A stretch of DNA of 64,000 nucleotides, from contig NC_080426.1 of the NCBI RefSeq assembly GCF_029873635.1, forward strand, positions 49,800,093 to 49,864,092, in the 5' to 3' direction. Positions 22,990 through 34,800 of this stretch are shown in pieces. Numbering within the stretch: position 1 is the first letter of the stretch; every line of letters begins with the position of its first letter. The position numbers and the translations under genes were made by a program. This stretch comes from Malania oleifera. Its lineage: Eukaryota > Streptophyta > Magnoliopsida > Santalales > Ximeniaceae. A model generated the notes under the pieces. It had not been told where the DNA came from. It saw only the letters and a list, made by a program, of their open reading frames with translations, and searched no databases.

Positions 22990-25900
22990 CAAAATACTAC
23001 TCAAACAGTTGTGGATACTTCCGGCGTATCTCCGTTTATAGTTCCCAAGAAGCCTCCTCTACCTCGTGGTTTTGCCACAATACCTTCACTAACAGTATCT
23101 CTTTTGTATGGAGCTTCTGAACTTTACGGTCCAGAACCTGAATAGGCATCTCCTCGTACGCTAAAGTATCCTCAAGCCCCAACTCATCATAGCTGATAAC
23201 ATGTGAAGGATCCAACACGTACCTTCTTAGCATAGATACGTGAAACACATCATGGACCCTCGAAAGTGCTGGAGGTAATGCTACTCTGTAGGCTACCGGA
23301 CCCACTCGCTCAAGTACCTCGAATGGTCCGATATACCTCGGGCTCAACTTGCCCTTCCTGCCGAATCTCATCACCCCTTTCATTGGAGCAATACATAGAA
23401 AAACCTTACCTCCCACTTCAAACTCTAACTCACGGCGGTGAACATCCGCGTAACTCTTCTGCCGACTTTGAGCTAATCTAATCCTCTCCCTGATTAAACC
23501 TACCTTCTCAGACGCCTGCTACACAAGTTGAGGTCCTAAAACCTGACGTTCACTGACCTCATCCCAATACAAAGGAGATCGACACCTCCGACCATACAAA
23601 GCCTCGAACGGTGCCATCCCTATACTAGCCTAGAAGTTGTTGTTATAGGCAAACTCCACTAGTGGCAGAAACTGAATCCAACTACCACCGAAGTCCAATA
23701 CACAAGCCCGTAACATATCCTCCAAGATCTGTATCGTCCTCTCCGACTGTCCATCAGTCTGGGGGTGGAACGTTGTACTGAAAGTAAGCTTCGTCCCCAA
23801 TGCTTCCTGCAAGCTCTTCCAAAATTGAGAAGTAAACCTCGGATCCCGATCTGAAACAATGGACGCCGGAACTCCGTGCATTCTCACAATCTCATGCACG
23901 TACATATCAGCTAGTCTACCCAAAGGGTAGCTAACCTTCATCGGTATAAAGTGAGCAGATTTTGTCAACCTGTCCATAATTACCCAAATAGCATTCTGCC
24001 CGTGAAGTGTTGTCGGTAATCCGGTAACAAAATCCATGGAAATATGCTTCCATTTCCACACCGGAATAGGCAAAGGCTGTAATGGCCTTGCCGGCCTCTG
24101 ATGTTTAGCTTTCACCTGCTGATACGTCAGACACTACTCCACAAATTGGGCAATATCCTTCTTCATACCACTCCACCAGAAGGACTCGCGCAAATCTCGA
24201 TACATCTTCGTACTACCCGGATGTACCGTATACAAAGAACAATGCGCTTCCTCCAGAATCGTCTTTCTGATCTCCTCATTGTTTGGAACATATAGCCTGG
24301 TCCCAAACTTCAACACACCTCTATTAGAGATGTTAAAATTCACAGTCAAACCCTGCTACACTTTCTCCACAATCCCAGCTAATTCTGCACCATTAGCCTG
24401 CGCGGCTTTAATACGCTCAAACAAGGTTGGCTAAATCACCAAGCTAGCAATGAAAGCCTGATGATCACCAAACACCATTTCCATGCCAAGACTTTTCAGA
24501 TCTCGCCTGACATGATGCTGAGCTACAACTGCAGATACTACTGCATGTTCTGACTTACGACTCAACGCATTTGCTACCACGTTAGCCTTTCTTGGGTGAT
24601 AGCTAATCGTACAATCGTAGTCCTTAATCAATTCTAGCCACCGCATCTGCCTCATATTCAGCTCCTTTCATACAGATAGTGTCGCCAGATCTTCAATGCA
24701 TATACCACGGAAGCTAACTCTAAATTATGTGTAGGGTAATTCTTCTCATATTCTTTCAATTGTCGAGAAGCATACGCCACTACCTTACCCTACTGCATAA
24801 GCACACATCCCAAACCCTTCAGAGACGCATCGCTATAAATCACATATCCACTATCCCCCGAGGGAATAGTCAACACTAGAGTAGTAACCAACCGGTGCTT
24901 CAACTCCTGAAAGCAATGCTCGCAATCACTAGTCCACTCAAACTGAACTCCCTTCCTGGTTAATCGTGTCAGAGGTCCAGACAGTTTAGAGAAACCCTCT
25001 ACAAACCGACGATAATAACCTGCCAGTCCCAGAAAACTCTGAACCTCCTACACACTCTTCGGTCTAACCCAGTCAACCACAACTTCAATCTTGCTAGGAT
25101 CAACAGAGATACCGCCCTCAGACACCACATGGCCTAAGAACGCGACCCGATTCAACCAGCACTCACTTAGTCAGCTTAGCGTACAACTTCTTTTCTCGCA
25201 ACTTCTGTAGCACTAACCTCAAATGACCTAGATGCTCTTCCGTACTCTTCGAGTATACCAGAATATCATCAATAAACACCACCACGAACTGATCCAAGTA
25301 CTCATGGTAAACCCTGTTCATCAGATCCATGAACACTGCCGACGCATTCGTCAACCCAAAAGGCATAACCAAGAACTCGTAGTGGCCATATCTGGTTCGG
25401 AAAGCAGTTTTCGCTACATCCTCTACTCTAACCCTCACCTGATAATATCCTGACCGCAAGTTGATCTTTGAAAAGACCTGTGTCCCCTACAACTAGTCAA
25501 AGAGATCATCTATATGAGGCAAAGGGTAACGGTTCTTCATCGTCACTTTGTTGATCTTACGGTAATCAATGCACATACGCATCGACCCGTCCTTCTTCTT
25601 CACAAATAATACTGGAGCTGCCCAGGGTGAAACACTAGGTCAACTGAATTCCCTGTCCATTAATTCCTGCAACTGCTCCTTTAACTCTCGAAATTCTACT
25701 GAAGCCATCTGGTACGGAGTTTTAGAGATCGGTGCCTTACCAGGCAGCAACTCAATCGCAAACTCTACCTTACGATCCGGAGGTAAACTGGGTAAATCAT
25801 CTAGAAACACATCCAGAAACTCGCTGACCACTCGAATATCCTCGAGTCTCAACTCATCCCATGGCGGTTCCTGCACACAAGCTAAGTACCCCTGACATTC

Positions 25901-25990
25901 GTCCAAGAGTAACCTCCCCGCCTGTAGTGCCAATAAGATCTGTGGCATCGAACGCACACACGATCCCACAAACTCATACTCCTGCTTCCC
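22990..25990 (-). pseudogene. Chromovirus pol: RT, RNase H, integrase, chromodomain (fossil)
   Basis: On the minus strand: RT near 25163-25460 ([26 protein letters not shown]); RNase H remnants about 24431-24950 ([20 protein letters not shown]); an integrase zinc-binding part about 24134-24350; an integrase core about 23630-24115 ([49 protein letters not shown]); and a C-terminal module at 23036-23416 with RYIGPFEVLERVGPVAYRV and the chromodomain-like HEVEEASWEL. Integrase after RT marks Gypsy. Broken. Confidence 0.92.
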
Positions 25991-25999
25991 AGGAGGTCT

Positions 26000-27219
26000 G
26001 AACACTACTACTTTCTTTGGACAATCTATCACCGCATAACTGGAGAAAAACCAATCCATTCCTAGTATAACATCAAAACCCAACATGTCGTACACCACAA
26101 GGTTTGCTGGTAACTGTCTCTCCTAAATCACAACTGGGCAGTTTTCTAACACCTTACTACAAACTGATACACTCCCAGTTGGCGTAATCATAGACAACAT
26201 CTCATTCATCACGCAGGTTTCTGCCTCACATAATTTCATAAAACTAGCAGATATGAATGAATGGGTTGCCCCCGAATCAAATAAAACAACAGCTTTATTC
26301 GAAAGCAATAACATGGTACCTGTCACCACATTCCCAGCGTGTTCCGCATCTACTGGAGTAAGTGAATATACTCTCGCCAGAGCCGTTGCCGGAGCCGTGG
26401 TTGCCTGATAATTTCCCCGAGGCACCTGATTACTCCGACGGTTCTGGCTCTGTGCAGGCATAATCCTTCTCTGTTCCGGACAATACTTCGCCATGTTGCC
26501 CGACTGGCCACAGTTGGAGCAAACACCCCTACATGGCTGACACTCGCCATCATGCCATTTATGGCACTTTGTGCACAGTGCGAAGGATTGATCCCCCTAA
26601 GAACTCAGCCGCTTGGTGTTCTACCGATACCCGAAACTATAGCTCTTCTTCTTCTTCCACTGTCCCTACCGAGAACCACTCTGAGAACCAGTAGATACTG
26701 ACCTCTTCCCTTGTACCTATACAACCTCATCTCCTCGAAGGTCGGTCTCAACTATGGTGTCTTTATCCGCCAGAACAGAAAACTCACGGATCTGTAGCAT
26801 CCCCACAAGACGGCGGATGTCTTTCCTCAGACCCTTCTCGAACCTTCGAGCCTTCTCGTGCTCATTCGGAACTAAGTATGGTGCAAATCGAGATAACTCG
26901 ATGTATCTGGAAGCATATCTCTACACCAACAAAGTCCCTACGTCAGGCCTGAAAACTCATCAGCCTTCGCATCCCGAGTGGAGACCGGAAAGTATCTCTC
27001 GAAGAATACCTCCTTGAAGCGGCCCCACGTCATATCATATGAACTAGCTCTCTGCTTCTCAAGTAGACTCACCGCTGTCCACCATCGCCCTACCTCCCCA
27101 GCCAGCTGGAAGGTAGCGTACAAGACCTTCTACTTCTCAGTGCAGTGGAGGACTCCCAAAATCCTCTCGGTCTTCTCAATCCAATCTTCCGTCACAATCG
27201 GATCCGGTCCTCCTGTAAA
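26000..27219 (-). pseudogene. Chromovirus protease and gag part (fossil)
   Basis: The protease reads VLFDSGATHSFISASF near 26270 and MLGFDVILGMDWF near 26070. Gag gives a CCHC zinc knuckle at about 26470-26590 and a Retrotrans_gag piece near 26938-27123 (TFQLAGEVGRWWTAVSLLEK). The N-terminal part of gag is absent at the duplication junction. Confidence 0.88.
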
Positions 27220-30200
27220 TGTCTTATAAATTAAAGTGAATTTGACTCCCTTTTGAGAAATCTTTTCTAATTGTTCATGGTTATTTGATTTCTTTTAAAA
27301 TTGAATTCTTTTCTATAATTCTTTTATCACTCTAAATTCTTGGTGATCAATTTCTAAGAACTTAACCCTTCTTTTGTAGCCCAAATAATGTGATATAAAT
27401 TAAAGTTAACACTACTAGTCAAAGATGAAAATTCTAGGGTTGGCTAATTGGAGCCCTCTAAATGAACTTTTGATGTTAGTTTTTTGTGAAGAGGTATGAA
27501 ACTATCGCTTACTTGAGAGACAATAGTGAGATATGTTTTCAATGATAACTCTAACAAAGATTGTGTTAACCTCATAGGCAATGATGTTGCTTAGGGTTTG
27601 GGCATTCTACATGGGGGTATATTTGAATTGAGTTGACACAGTAAAATACTCGAACTTGACTTGACTAAAAAATGTTAAGCTTGAAACTCGACCAATCTCA
27701 AAATTGTTAAACTCGAACTCGACTCGATTAGAAATTCTTAAAACTCGGGCTTGACACGATTAAGATTGACTCAATTGTAATTAAATACTAAACACATAAA
27801 TATATATATTGTTCATAGATATATTTATAAAATATATATTATATGACTAATATAATATAAAAATAATAAATTTAAAAAGTTCAATTAGACTCAAAAATTG
27901 GCTCAAGTGCTATTATCAAATTCAAACTTGACTTGTTATAATACTTGAGTAACTCGAACTTGACTCGAATTCATGTAGAATCGAGTTGAATTGACTCTGA
28001 ATAGCTTTTGAGTAGGTTTGACTCACCTACGCCCCTAATTTTACATCATGATAATGATATGGAAAGACTCCATGGTTGTACGATTTTTATGACCATCACT
28101 TAAATACCATATTTGAAAGAAAAGAGAGAATAATAGAATTTGTTATAATATAAAACACTAACTTAGTGTCTTCCTCTCTATCTATAATATCTCTGTTGTT
28201 CAATGCCCTCAAGGGTTGGTGCAATTGGATGTGGGTGAATTGAAAGCCTCCCTAGTAATAGAAAATCTTGGATTCGATTCTGCATAAAGATTAGTCCTTG
28301 ATCAATTAGAAGGGAGCTACGAAATCGATCACGTCCTCGCATGATTTGATGTCATCTAAAGTGTTCAAAGGGATCTTCCATAATAGAATTCTAGGTTGTT
28401 CAAAACACCCCCACACACACACAATGACCATCATACTCTTATTGACTAATACCCGCTAAAAAAACATTAATAATATATTACGTAACAAGTAATACTAGCT
28501 AATCTTATTTCTTTAATTTGAGAATAAAGATATAAGTGTTTTATTAATTTTTTTTTATAAGTTAAAAGTGAATTCGACTAACTTCTTTTTGAAAACTCTT
28601 TTATGATTGACTTCAATCTTACTAAACTTCTTTTAAAATTGACATCTTTTTACAATTCTTTTGTAGCTCAAGTATTTCAAGTTCATTTTTTAAAAATAAT
28701 AATAATAATATTACTTTGTCCCAATGTTTGATGCTCATAAATTGTAATGAAAAACTATATATGGAGAAATTTTAAATACCAATTTCACTACAATTTATTT
28801 TATTTTTTTATGGAATAAATAAACCATAACTCTTTTTCATACAATGTTTTTTTTTTTTTTTTTTGTTGATGATATGAAGTTCTTGCCTTTCACTTAGGCG
28901 ACACCAAATCAGGAGATAAAAATATTACCATTTGTCTATTAATGCATTTCTAACAATTCACTAGATGAACTACAAGTGCAGAATCAAATTTGAAACCGTG
29001 ACATCACTGGGCCTCAACTTTTCCCTTACCATTTAAAATAAATTTATTTTTTTATTAAAGAACATCATATATTTTTTTGATGTGTCAGTTTTAAGGTGTA
29101 ATATTAAATATTTGCTTTCCACATGATTATTCCAGCTCATATTGTTCAATAAAACATTATTTGAAAATTTCAAATAATAATTGGGTTACCATAAGAGGAA
29201 TTAATTTTCAATGAAATAAAAAAGGAATTCAAATAATTCCAAAAATATAAAATTTTTAATGACTTAAAAAGATAATTTTAGGGTAATATTTTAAAAAGTA
29301 CTTCAGTAAGAATAATTTTAAGCCAATGAAAATAACCACAAAACTTTAAAATTTAAAATCTTTACGCTACTAAAGCTAATTCCAATTCAAATGCAAAGGA
29401 CAATTTAATAATTTATAAAAAAAATTTAAAATAAATATTATTTTAATTATAACATTTAAAATTATCCTAAATCTGTTTTTCTTTTATAGTTAGGATTTTT
29501 TTGTCCAATTAAAATTTCATATTAAGTTTATTTATGATACAAACTCATCTTTTATTGAATACAACTTTTCATTTCTCATCCATCTCAAACCTAAAACTTT
29601 TAGGATCAATTTTTTGTTATAACATCAATTTTGAATTAAGAAAACTTAAATAATGTGCAAAATTAAATTTTTATTTATTAATTTATTATATATTTTTCAT
29701 TTCAACTTTTAAGGTAATTTTTAAGTTCCAAAGATACTCTCACCATAAAAGTATCGAACTATTATTACAGGGAAATTAAAAAATAATTTTAATACTAGGA
29801 ACCCAAATTAGAAAGAACTTTTTCCCACATTTTCTTTCCTTTTAAGCCCAACGAGAATAATAATTTGTAAATCTAACCCTATGATGCTAATACTTTTTTT
29901 TTTTTTTTTTCAATAATTGAAAGTCCATATTGAATTTGAATTATATAACGGAAGATAATTTATCTCTCATCTCATATTGATTCTCACTCTCATTCATATT
30001 GAGATTTGAGTTACACCATGAGCATAATTTATATCTTATTTTATATTTCTTTTCATTTTTTTTTTAAGATATCTAATCGTGAAAAGAAATTTTCTTTTCC
30101 CCACATATTTATTTTATTTTTTGGTTTGGTCCAGAAAGAATCATAAATTGCAGATCAGACCCATCACTCTGCTTTCACCAAATTTAATGACCTCCTCTGT

Positions 30201-30786
30201 TTCCAAACTTTGAATTAAATGCTGCAGCTGTGAATCCCACCCACCTTCCCAGAAATTAAAATAAATAAATATCTCTCACTATTCCCTTCTCCTTCCCCTC
30301 CCCCCAACCCCCCTCCTCCTCCACCCCAAATGTATACCCCCCACCCCTCCCCTTCGCCTACAAATGTCCTCCACCAACCCCACCACCACCGCCGGCGGCG
30401 GCGCCCCTCCCACCACCCTCACTGGCTCCACCACCACTACCTCGCCTACTCACAGCTCCATCAGCCAGAGCGTCACCAACCTCGGCCTCGGCTACGCCAT
30501 CGCCATAGCCCTCGGCTTCCTCGTCCTCCTCTCCACCGTCCTCCTCGCCTCCTACGTCTGCTGCCGCGCCTCCCGCCCCCGCTCCCGCCACTCCCGAAAC
30601 CCTAACCCTAATTCTGCCTCCGACGGCATCATCCTCCCCCGCGTAATCTTCGTCGCCGAAGACGACGACGACGACGCCGCCGATGAGAACCCCGCCGCCG
30701 GCCTCGATCAGACCGTCATAAATTCGTACCCCAAGTTCCCGTTCGTCAAATCCGGCGATCTCGGGAACGCGGGTACGATGTGTTCG
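27220..30786 (+). repeat. Segmental duplication, right copy
   Basis: Same orientation as 13598-19448. It begins TGTCTTATAAATTAAAG directly against the truncated gag of the minus-strand chromovirus. It lacks the MULE and continues past 30786 into the complete ATL67-like gene and unique downstream DNA. It holds a short insertion relative to the left copy near 27450. The sequence at 28041-30260 is AT-rich and shows no gene other than the promoter region of ATL67. Confidence 0.93.
27612..28040. mobile_element. hAT-like MITE, right copy
   Basis: Same element as at 13961-14404, in the same paralogous position, with the ends GGGGGTAT and GCCCCTAA and the same flanking octamers. It is slightly shorter through small indels in its CTCGACTC-rich interior. 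Confidence 0.6.
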
Positions 30787-30993
30787 ATTTGTCTGTGCGA
30801 GTACAGAGAGTCGGAAATGGTGAGGATGATGCCGGATTGTCGGCATTACTTCCACTTGCTCTGTATTGATGCTTGGCTGAAGCTGAACGGCTCTTGCCCT
30901 GTGTGTCGGAACTCGCCGCTGCCGACTCCGCTGTCGACGCCATTGTCGGAGCTGGTACCGCTGTCCCAGTACCCAGCGCAGCGTCGGAGATGA
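30364..30993 (+). CDS. ATL67: RING-H2 finger protein, ATL67-like E3 ubiquitin ligase
   Basis: Single-exon gene of 209 residues, typical of ATL ligases, which transfer ubiquitin from an E2 to target proteins at a membrane. Seen: a Thr/Pro/Ser-rich N-terminus, one membrane segment at about residues 44-64 (YAIAIALGFLVLLSTVLLAS), an Arg/Ser-rich stretch, an Asp-rich patch (99-108), the GLD motif (113-115), and a full RING-H2: C140, C143, C159, H161, H164, C167, C178, C181, with W171 in the usual E2-contact position. The C-terminus SPLPTPLSTPLSELVPLSQY is, from memory, characteristic of the ATL67 subgroup. The start is the ATG shared with the left copy; an ATG at 30330 is out of frame and could act as an overlapping upstream ORF. 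A TATA-like AATAAATAAATA lies at about 30261-30272. The target is unknown. Confidence 0.95.
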   Translation: MSSTNPTTTAGGGAPPTTLTGSTTTTSPTHSSISQSVTNLGLGYAIAIALGFLVLLSTVLLASYVCCRASRPRSRHSRNPNPNSASDGIILPRVIFVAEDDDDDAADENPAAGLDQTVINSYPKFPFVKSGDLGNAGTMCSICLCEYRESEMVRMMPDCRHYFHLLCIDAWLKLNGSCPVCRNSPLPTPLSTPLSELVPLSQYPAQRRR

Positions 30994-33135
30994 TTTTTCC
31001 CAATTTGGATTTCTGGGTGTTTCGCAAATTCCATCTTTCTAGTTTTTCTTTTTCTTTGTTTTGGAATTGAATTGAATTGTAAATTTTCCATATATGGGAT
31101 GGTGATAATAGGGGATTTTGATTCTGGTTGATGTTGAAATAGAGAATGAAAACAGAGTAGGTGTTATCTTTAGCTGGATTATGCTGTCTGCAAGAATTGG
31201 GGAAGAGGGGCGAGGTGGGGGTGGTTTAGTTTAACAGAGAATGAATCCGTGTTCTTAAATTTTGGTTACATTTTAAGAAAATTTATGATTTATGATTTGG
31301 AACCGTGGGGAAGATTTCCAAATCATTGGGCTTCTGATTTCTCGCTGGGTAACAGTTGCTGTAGTCATGGAATTACCTTTCTTTTATTTTATTTTATTCT
31401 TGAGATTATTGTAATTATTGCTCCCGTTTTCTATTTTCAGGTTTCCTCTGTTCCAAGTTCATAAAAAAATTTATTTATTTATTTAAAGTTCACATTAAGC
31501 TAAGCTATGTCACCATTACTTACTCTCTTAGCAGGACTCCTTGAATTTATTTTTTTACCAAATACATAACTTATATTCTTGGTAAACTTTAAAGTAGACC
31601 AATCAATGAAAATTCTCAAAAACTTAAATGGATGTATCAAAGATTTTTTAAATTTTAGAAAAGCCTCTATCTTTTTATCATTCAATAATCTTTATCTTGG
31701 CCGATAACTACACAATAAAAGAAAGCACATCACTTATTCATCCCTCTCTAGAGAGAGTTTGAATATGAGATCGTCAACACAAAAATGCTTAAGTTTATCA
31801 GGATGACTTCTCCTCTTCATATTCATATACAGTGTAAGTCTACAGTTAACCATTGCAACATTTTACAACTGTCGACTGACGGAATGCCAAACAGGGCCTA
31901 AAGCAGAGCCAATTGCAAAACCTGAAAAACAGAGGTGGGGGATGGAACCCTAATGCTACGTATTATTATTGGTGGAAGATTCTACGTAGGGTCTCCAGCA
32001 AGATCACGCGTTTGACTTAGACATTAGAAAAGAAATTCAGAAGGTCAGCTGCAGCAACAACTAGGATCATTTGACTTCCAACACATCTCTTCAGCATATT
32101 CAGGAAAAAAAAAAATTCGAGGAATTTAAAAAGTCTTTTAAATAGTGAATAGAATATGCACTATGCATGAGTGTATAGCACGGGGGCTTCGGATATTATT
32201 AATTTTCCAGCATCATCGATTAAATATTCTCAATTTATTATATTTTTTGACCTTTTTAAATTAAAAAAAGTAATTAAATAACGACAAACATAGGTATTCG
32301 TGTTTTTTTGAAATGATATTTTTTATCAATTACTTTTTAAAATAATTTGCCTGCAAGATAGAGCAAAATCAAATTTTAAGATTTTAATATTTGAATGTAA
32401 CTTGTTATTGAATTTAGATTTGATTTGATAAACAATTATCCTCCCTTGAATTTGTGTTAAATTTAGATAAAATATAAAATTTAGAATGAAAAAATAAGTG
32501 GTTAAAACTTAATTTTTACATTTTTTTTAATCTCAAAAATGCTTTTAAAAGGAGTATTTTTACTCAAATTGAATTAACATGGTATAACTCAACTCGATTT
32601 GAAAGTATTCAATTTAAAACTCAACTTGAAGTTGACCCATCACAAAATTATTGAACTCGAATTTAATTTAATTATAATTTCTTAAAATTCATACTTCATT
32701 ATTTGATTATGAAAGGTATTAAAATAACAGTAAAATAATATGTGTAAAATATTTTTAAAAGTAATAAAATTAAAAAAAAAAAAAACTTAGTTAGACCGAA
32801 TGAAACTCATGAACCTTCTTATCGAATTCAAACTTAAGTTTTTCGATTTTTTTTAACAAAAAGTTTTATTAAAATATATAATTTTGAAAAATAACTCATG
32901 AAAATCCTCCCATAGAGCTCAAAACACGAAGAGAGATAATATATTATAAGGTACGACTCTGATCTCGAAGTCCTCCCCACTTCTCCTTTCATCAATTTCG
33001 TATAATATTATATCCACTAGAATAATGGCCCAGATCAAGCTCAGTGCTCTAACCCCAACCCCAAATCATCTTCTTCCTCTTATAGTCAAAGCTTCCCTTC
33101 CCCCCTCCTCCCCTGTCTCACAAGTCCAGTTTCAG
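30994..33135. other. Intergenic, no recognisable gene
   Basis: Holds the probable 3' UTR of the ATL67-like gene and AT-rich spacer. At about 32540-32850 there is diverged CTCGACTC-like sequence that may be a decayed relative of the MITE at 13961. Around 32930-33120 lies the probable promoter and leader of the methyltransferase-like gene (a C/T-rich stretch). No other ORF looks real. Confidence 0.5.
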
Positions 33136-33272
33136 GTATCGCCTAGAATCCATCTCTGTCTTCTCAATTAAACATTCTTCTAAAATTCCTCCCTGTCATC
33201 ACCATTGATTTTCAAGTCCCTGTCCTTTTGTTTTTGTTTTTGTCTTCTTTTTTTTTTTGGCTTTTTCTTCAG
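33136..33272 (+). other. Probable 5' UTR intron of the methyltransferase-like gene
   Basis: Donor-like TTCAG|GTATCG at 33135/33136 and acceptor-like TTTTTCTTCAG ending at 33272, preceded by a run of T. The length is 137 bases. It lies just before the uORF and start codon. Inferred from splice-site pattern only. Confidence 0.45.
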
Positions 33273-33291
33273 TTCTAAAACCATCGGATTC

Positions 33292-33321
33292 ATGGTTTCT
33301 CAAGAGGAGAGTAGCTCTTGA
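33292..33321 (+). promoter_or_regulatory. Short upstream ORF, 9 codons
   Basis: The ATG at 33292 opens MVSQEESSS and stops at once, in the same frame as the main gene and 36 bases before its first ATG. Its context (TTCATGG) has +4 G but no -3 purine. It could dampen translation of the main ORF. Confidence 0.5.
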
Positions 33322-33357
33322 TCATCTTCCCTTTTCTGTTTGTTCCTGAAAGCTCTG

Positions 33358-34800
33358 ATGATTATTTTCTGTCCTGAGAAGGCAGAGATGAGAAAGCCCA
33401 ATGGAATTGTGATGAGGTTGGGAACATGGAGAGGGATTCCCAAGTTCATACTGGTTTTGGGCACACTTGCTCTGCTCATCTGCTTTGCGACTTTCTTCAA
33501 ATTCTACTCTCTCAGACACCATCATCTTCTTTCCAATCCCATCTGCACCCAAGCAAATCCTCCCGAGACGCGCGGCCTGACCGGGCCTGAAATCCGACTC
33601 ACTCTTGAATCCATCGTCCAGAAAATCCAACAACAGATAAAAAACTTGCCTTTGGATTCACCTCCATCACCAGAATCCATGCTCAGACACGGAGCTTTCC
33701 TTGAAGACATATTGGGTCTTGTTGACTCAGTCCAAGTATCCATACAGAACAGAGGAAGTCCAGCTCCCCAGCATCCTCTGCTGACGCCAAAGAAGCAATC
33801 CAGGGAACCTGCCGATTACTTCCTCGTAGAAGAGATTCGAAAGTACGTAAAGATGAAACCGAACAGGCTGCGGAAGAAGAACTTCATGGGCACAACTGGA
33901 ACCTTCACGAGCATCGGCCACGCCTGTTTTGCCATGAAGAAAGAGCTCGAGGACTACATGGATTACGACGTCGGCGAATTCTGCAACGACGATTGGAAAC
34001 TAGCCCAAAAGCTGATGATCCATGGCTGTGATCCGCTCCCAAGAAGGAGATGCTTCTCGAGAGCCCCCAAGCTGTACGCCAAGCCGTTCCCCATCGACCA
34101 GTCCTTGTGGAAGCTCCCCGACGATCGAAATGTGCGGTGGAGCCATTACCGATGCAAGAGCTTCGCCTGCCTGGCAGGCAATTCATCTCCCAAGGGGTTC
34201 TTCAAGTGTGCACGTTGCTTCAATCTTACCGATCATGAAATGCCCAGATGGATCAAAGCCGCAAACTTGGACCCAAGCTCAAACGTGTCTGCAGATTTTC
34301 TCATACAAGAAGTTCTTGAAATCAAGCCTGGGGAAATCAGAATTGGACTGGATTTCAGTGTGGGAATCGGCACATTTGCAGCCAGGATGAGGGAGTTCAA
34401 CGTCACAATGGCCTCTGCAACCGTCAACCTAGGGGCGCCGTTCAATGAAATGATCGCGCTCCGGGGCCTAATTCCCCTCTACTTGACCATAAACCAGCGG
34501 CTGCCGTTCTTCGACAACACGCTGGATTTGATCCACACGACGAGGTTTCTCGATGGCTGGATCGATTTGGTGCTGCTGGACTTCGTGTTGTATGATTGGG
34601 ACAGGGTGTTGAGGCCTGGAGGGCTGCTGTGGATAGACAGCTTCTTCTGCTTGAAGCAGGATTTGGATGATTACTTGGAAGCATTTAGGGCGCTGAGGTA
34701 CAAGAAGCACAAGTGGATTGTTGTTCCAAAGCTAGACAAAGATGACAGAGAGGTCTTCTTCTCCGCTGTCCTGGAAAAGCCTCCCAGACCATTCAGATAA
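33358..34800 (+). CDS. Putative SAM-dependent methyltransferase, membrane-anchored
   Basis: One open exon of 480 residues. After a short basic N-terminus comes a membrane segment at about residues 30-50 (FILVLGTLALLICFATFFKF), which gives a type II, probably Golgi-type, topology. The lumenal part has a conserved plant region around EEIRKYVKMKPNRLRKKNF, a four-cysteine cluster (C266, C271, C284, C287) and a Rossmann-like methyltransferase domain: motif I GLDFSVGIGTF at about 330-340, then LPFFDNTLDLIHTTRFLDGW and VLRPGGLLWIDSF. From memory it belongs to the plant group annotated as probable methyltransferases (At1g29790/At3g05390 type). The substrate is not known. The open frame runs upstream to a TTG at 33340, but the first ATG is 33358. 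The ATG at 33388 has better context (GAGATGA) and may be the true start. It looks intact. Confidence 0.88.
   Translation: MIIFCPEKAEMRKPNGIVMRLGTWRGIPKFILVLGTLALLICFATFFKFYSLRHHHLLSNPICTQANPPETRGLTGPEIRLTLESIVQKIQQQIKNLPLDSPPSPESMLRHGAFLEDILGLVDSVQVSIQNRGSPAPQHPLLTPKKQSREPADYFLVEEIRKYVKMKPNRLRKKNFMGTTGTFTSIGHACFAMKKELEDYMDYDVGEFCNDDWKLAQKLMIHGCDPLPRRRCFSRAPKLYAKPFPIDQSLWKLPDDRNVRWSHYRCKSFACLAGNSSPKGFFKCARCFNLTDHEMPRWIKAANLDPSSNVSADFLIQEVLEIKPGEIRIGLDFSVGIGTFAARMREFNVTMASATVNLGAPFNEMIALRGLIPLYLTINQRLPFFDNTLDLIHTTRFLDGWIDLVLLDFVLYDWDRVLRPGGLLWIDSFFCLKQDLDDYLEAFRALRYKKHKWIVVPKLDKDDREVFFSAVLEKPPRPFR

Larger units (their letters stand above)
20468..27219 (-). mobile_element. Minus-strand chromovirus (Gypsy), 5' end missing
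   Basis: Read on the minus strand: part of gag, protease, RT, RNase H, integrase, a chromodomain-type tail, a purine tract next to 22501, and a 3' LTR at 20468-22501. Protein parts closely resemble those of the plus-strand element at 45051-53737, so both belong to one chromovirus family. The 5' LTR, primer site and start of gag are absent: gag ends where the right copy of the host duplication begins (27220). A fossil with several breaks. Confidence 0.92.

Noticed and set aside
30330-30605. Frame from the ATG at 30330
   Set aside because: Out of frame with the RING protein and low-complexity His/Pro/Arg; at most an overlapping uORF.
13598-30786. The duplication as a pure assembly error
   Set aside because: Copies differ by a few percent, indels and a transposon, and the intervening elements fit the breakpoints. 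Joining of two haplotypes cannot be fully excluded, so a long-read check is proposed.
33340-33357. Six-codon upstream extension of the methyltransferase-like frame
   Set aside because: It begins at TTG; the first ATG in frame is 33358, with a better-context ATG at 33388.
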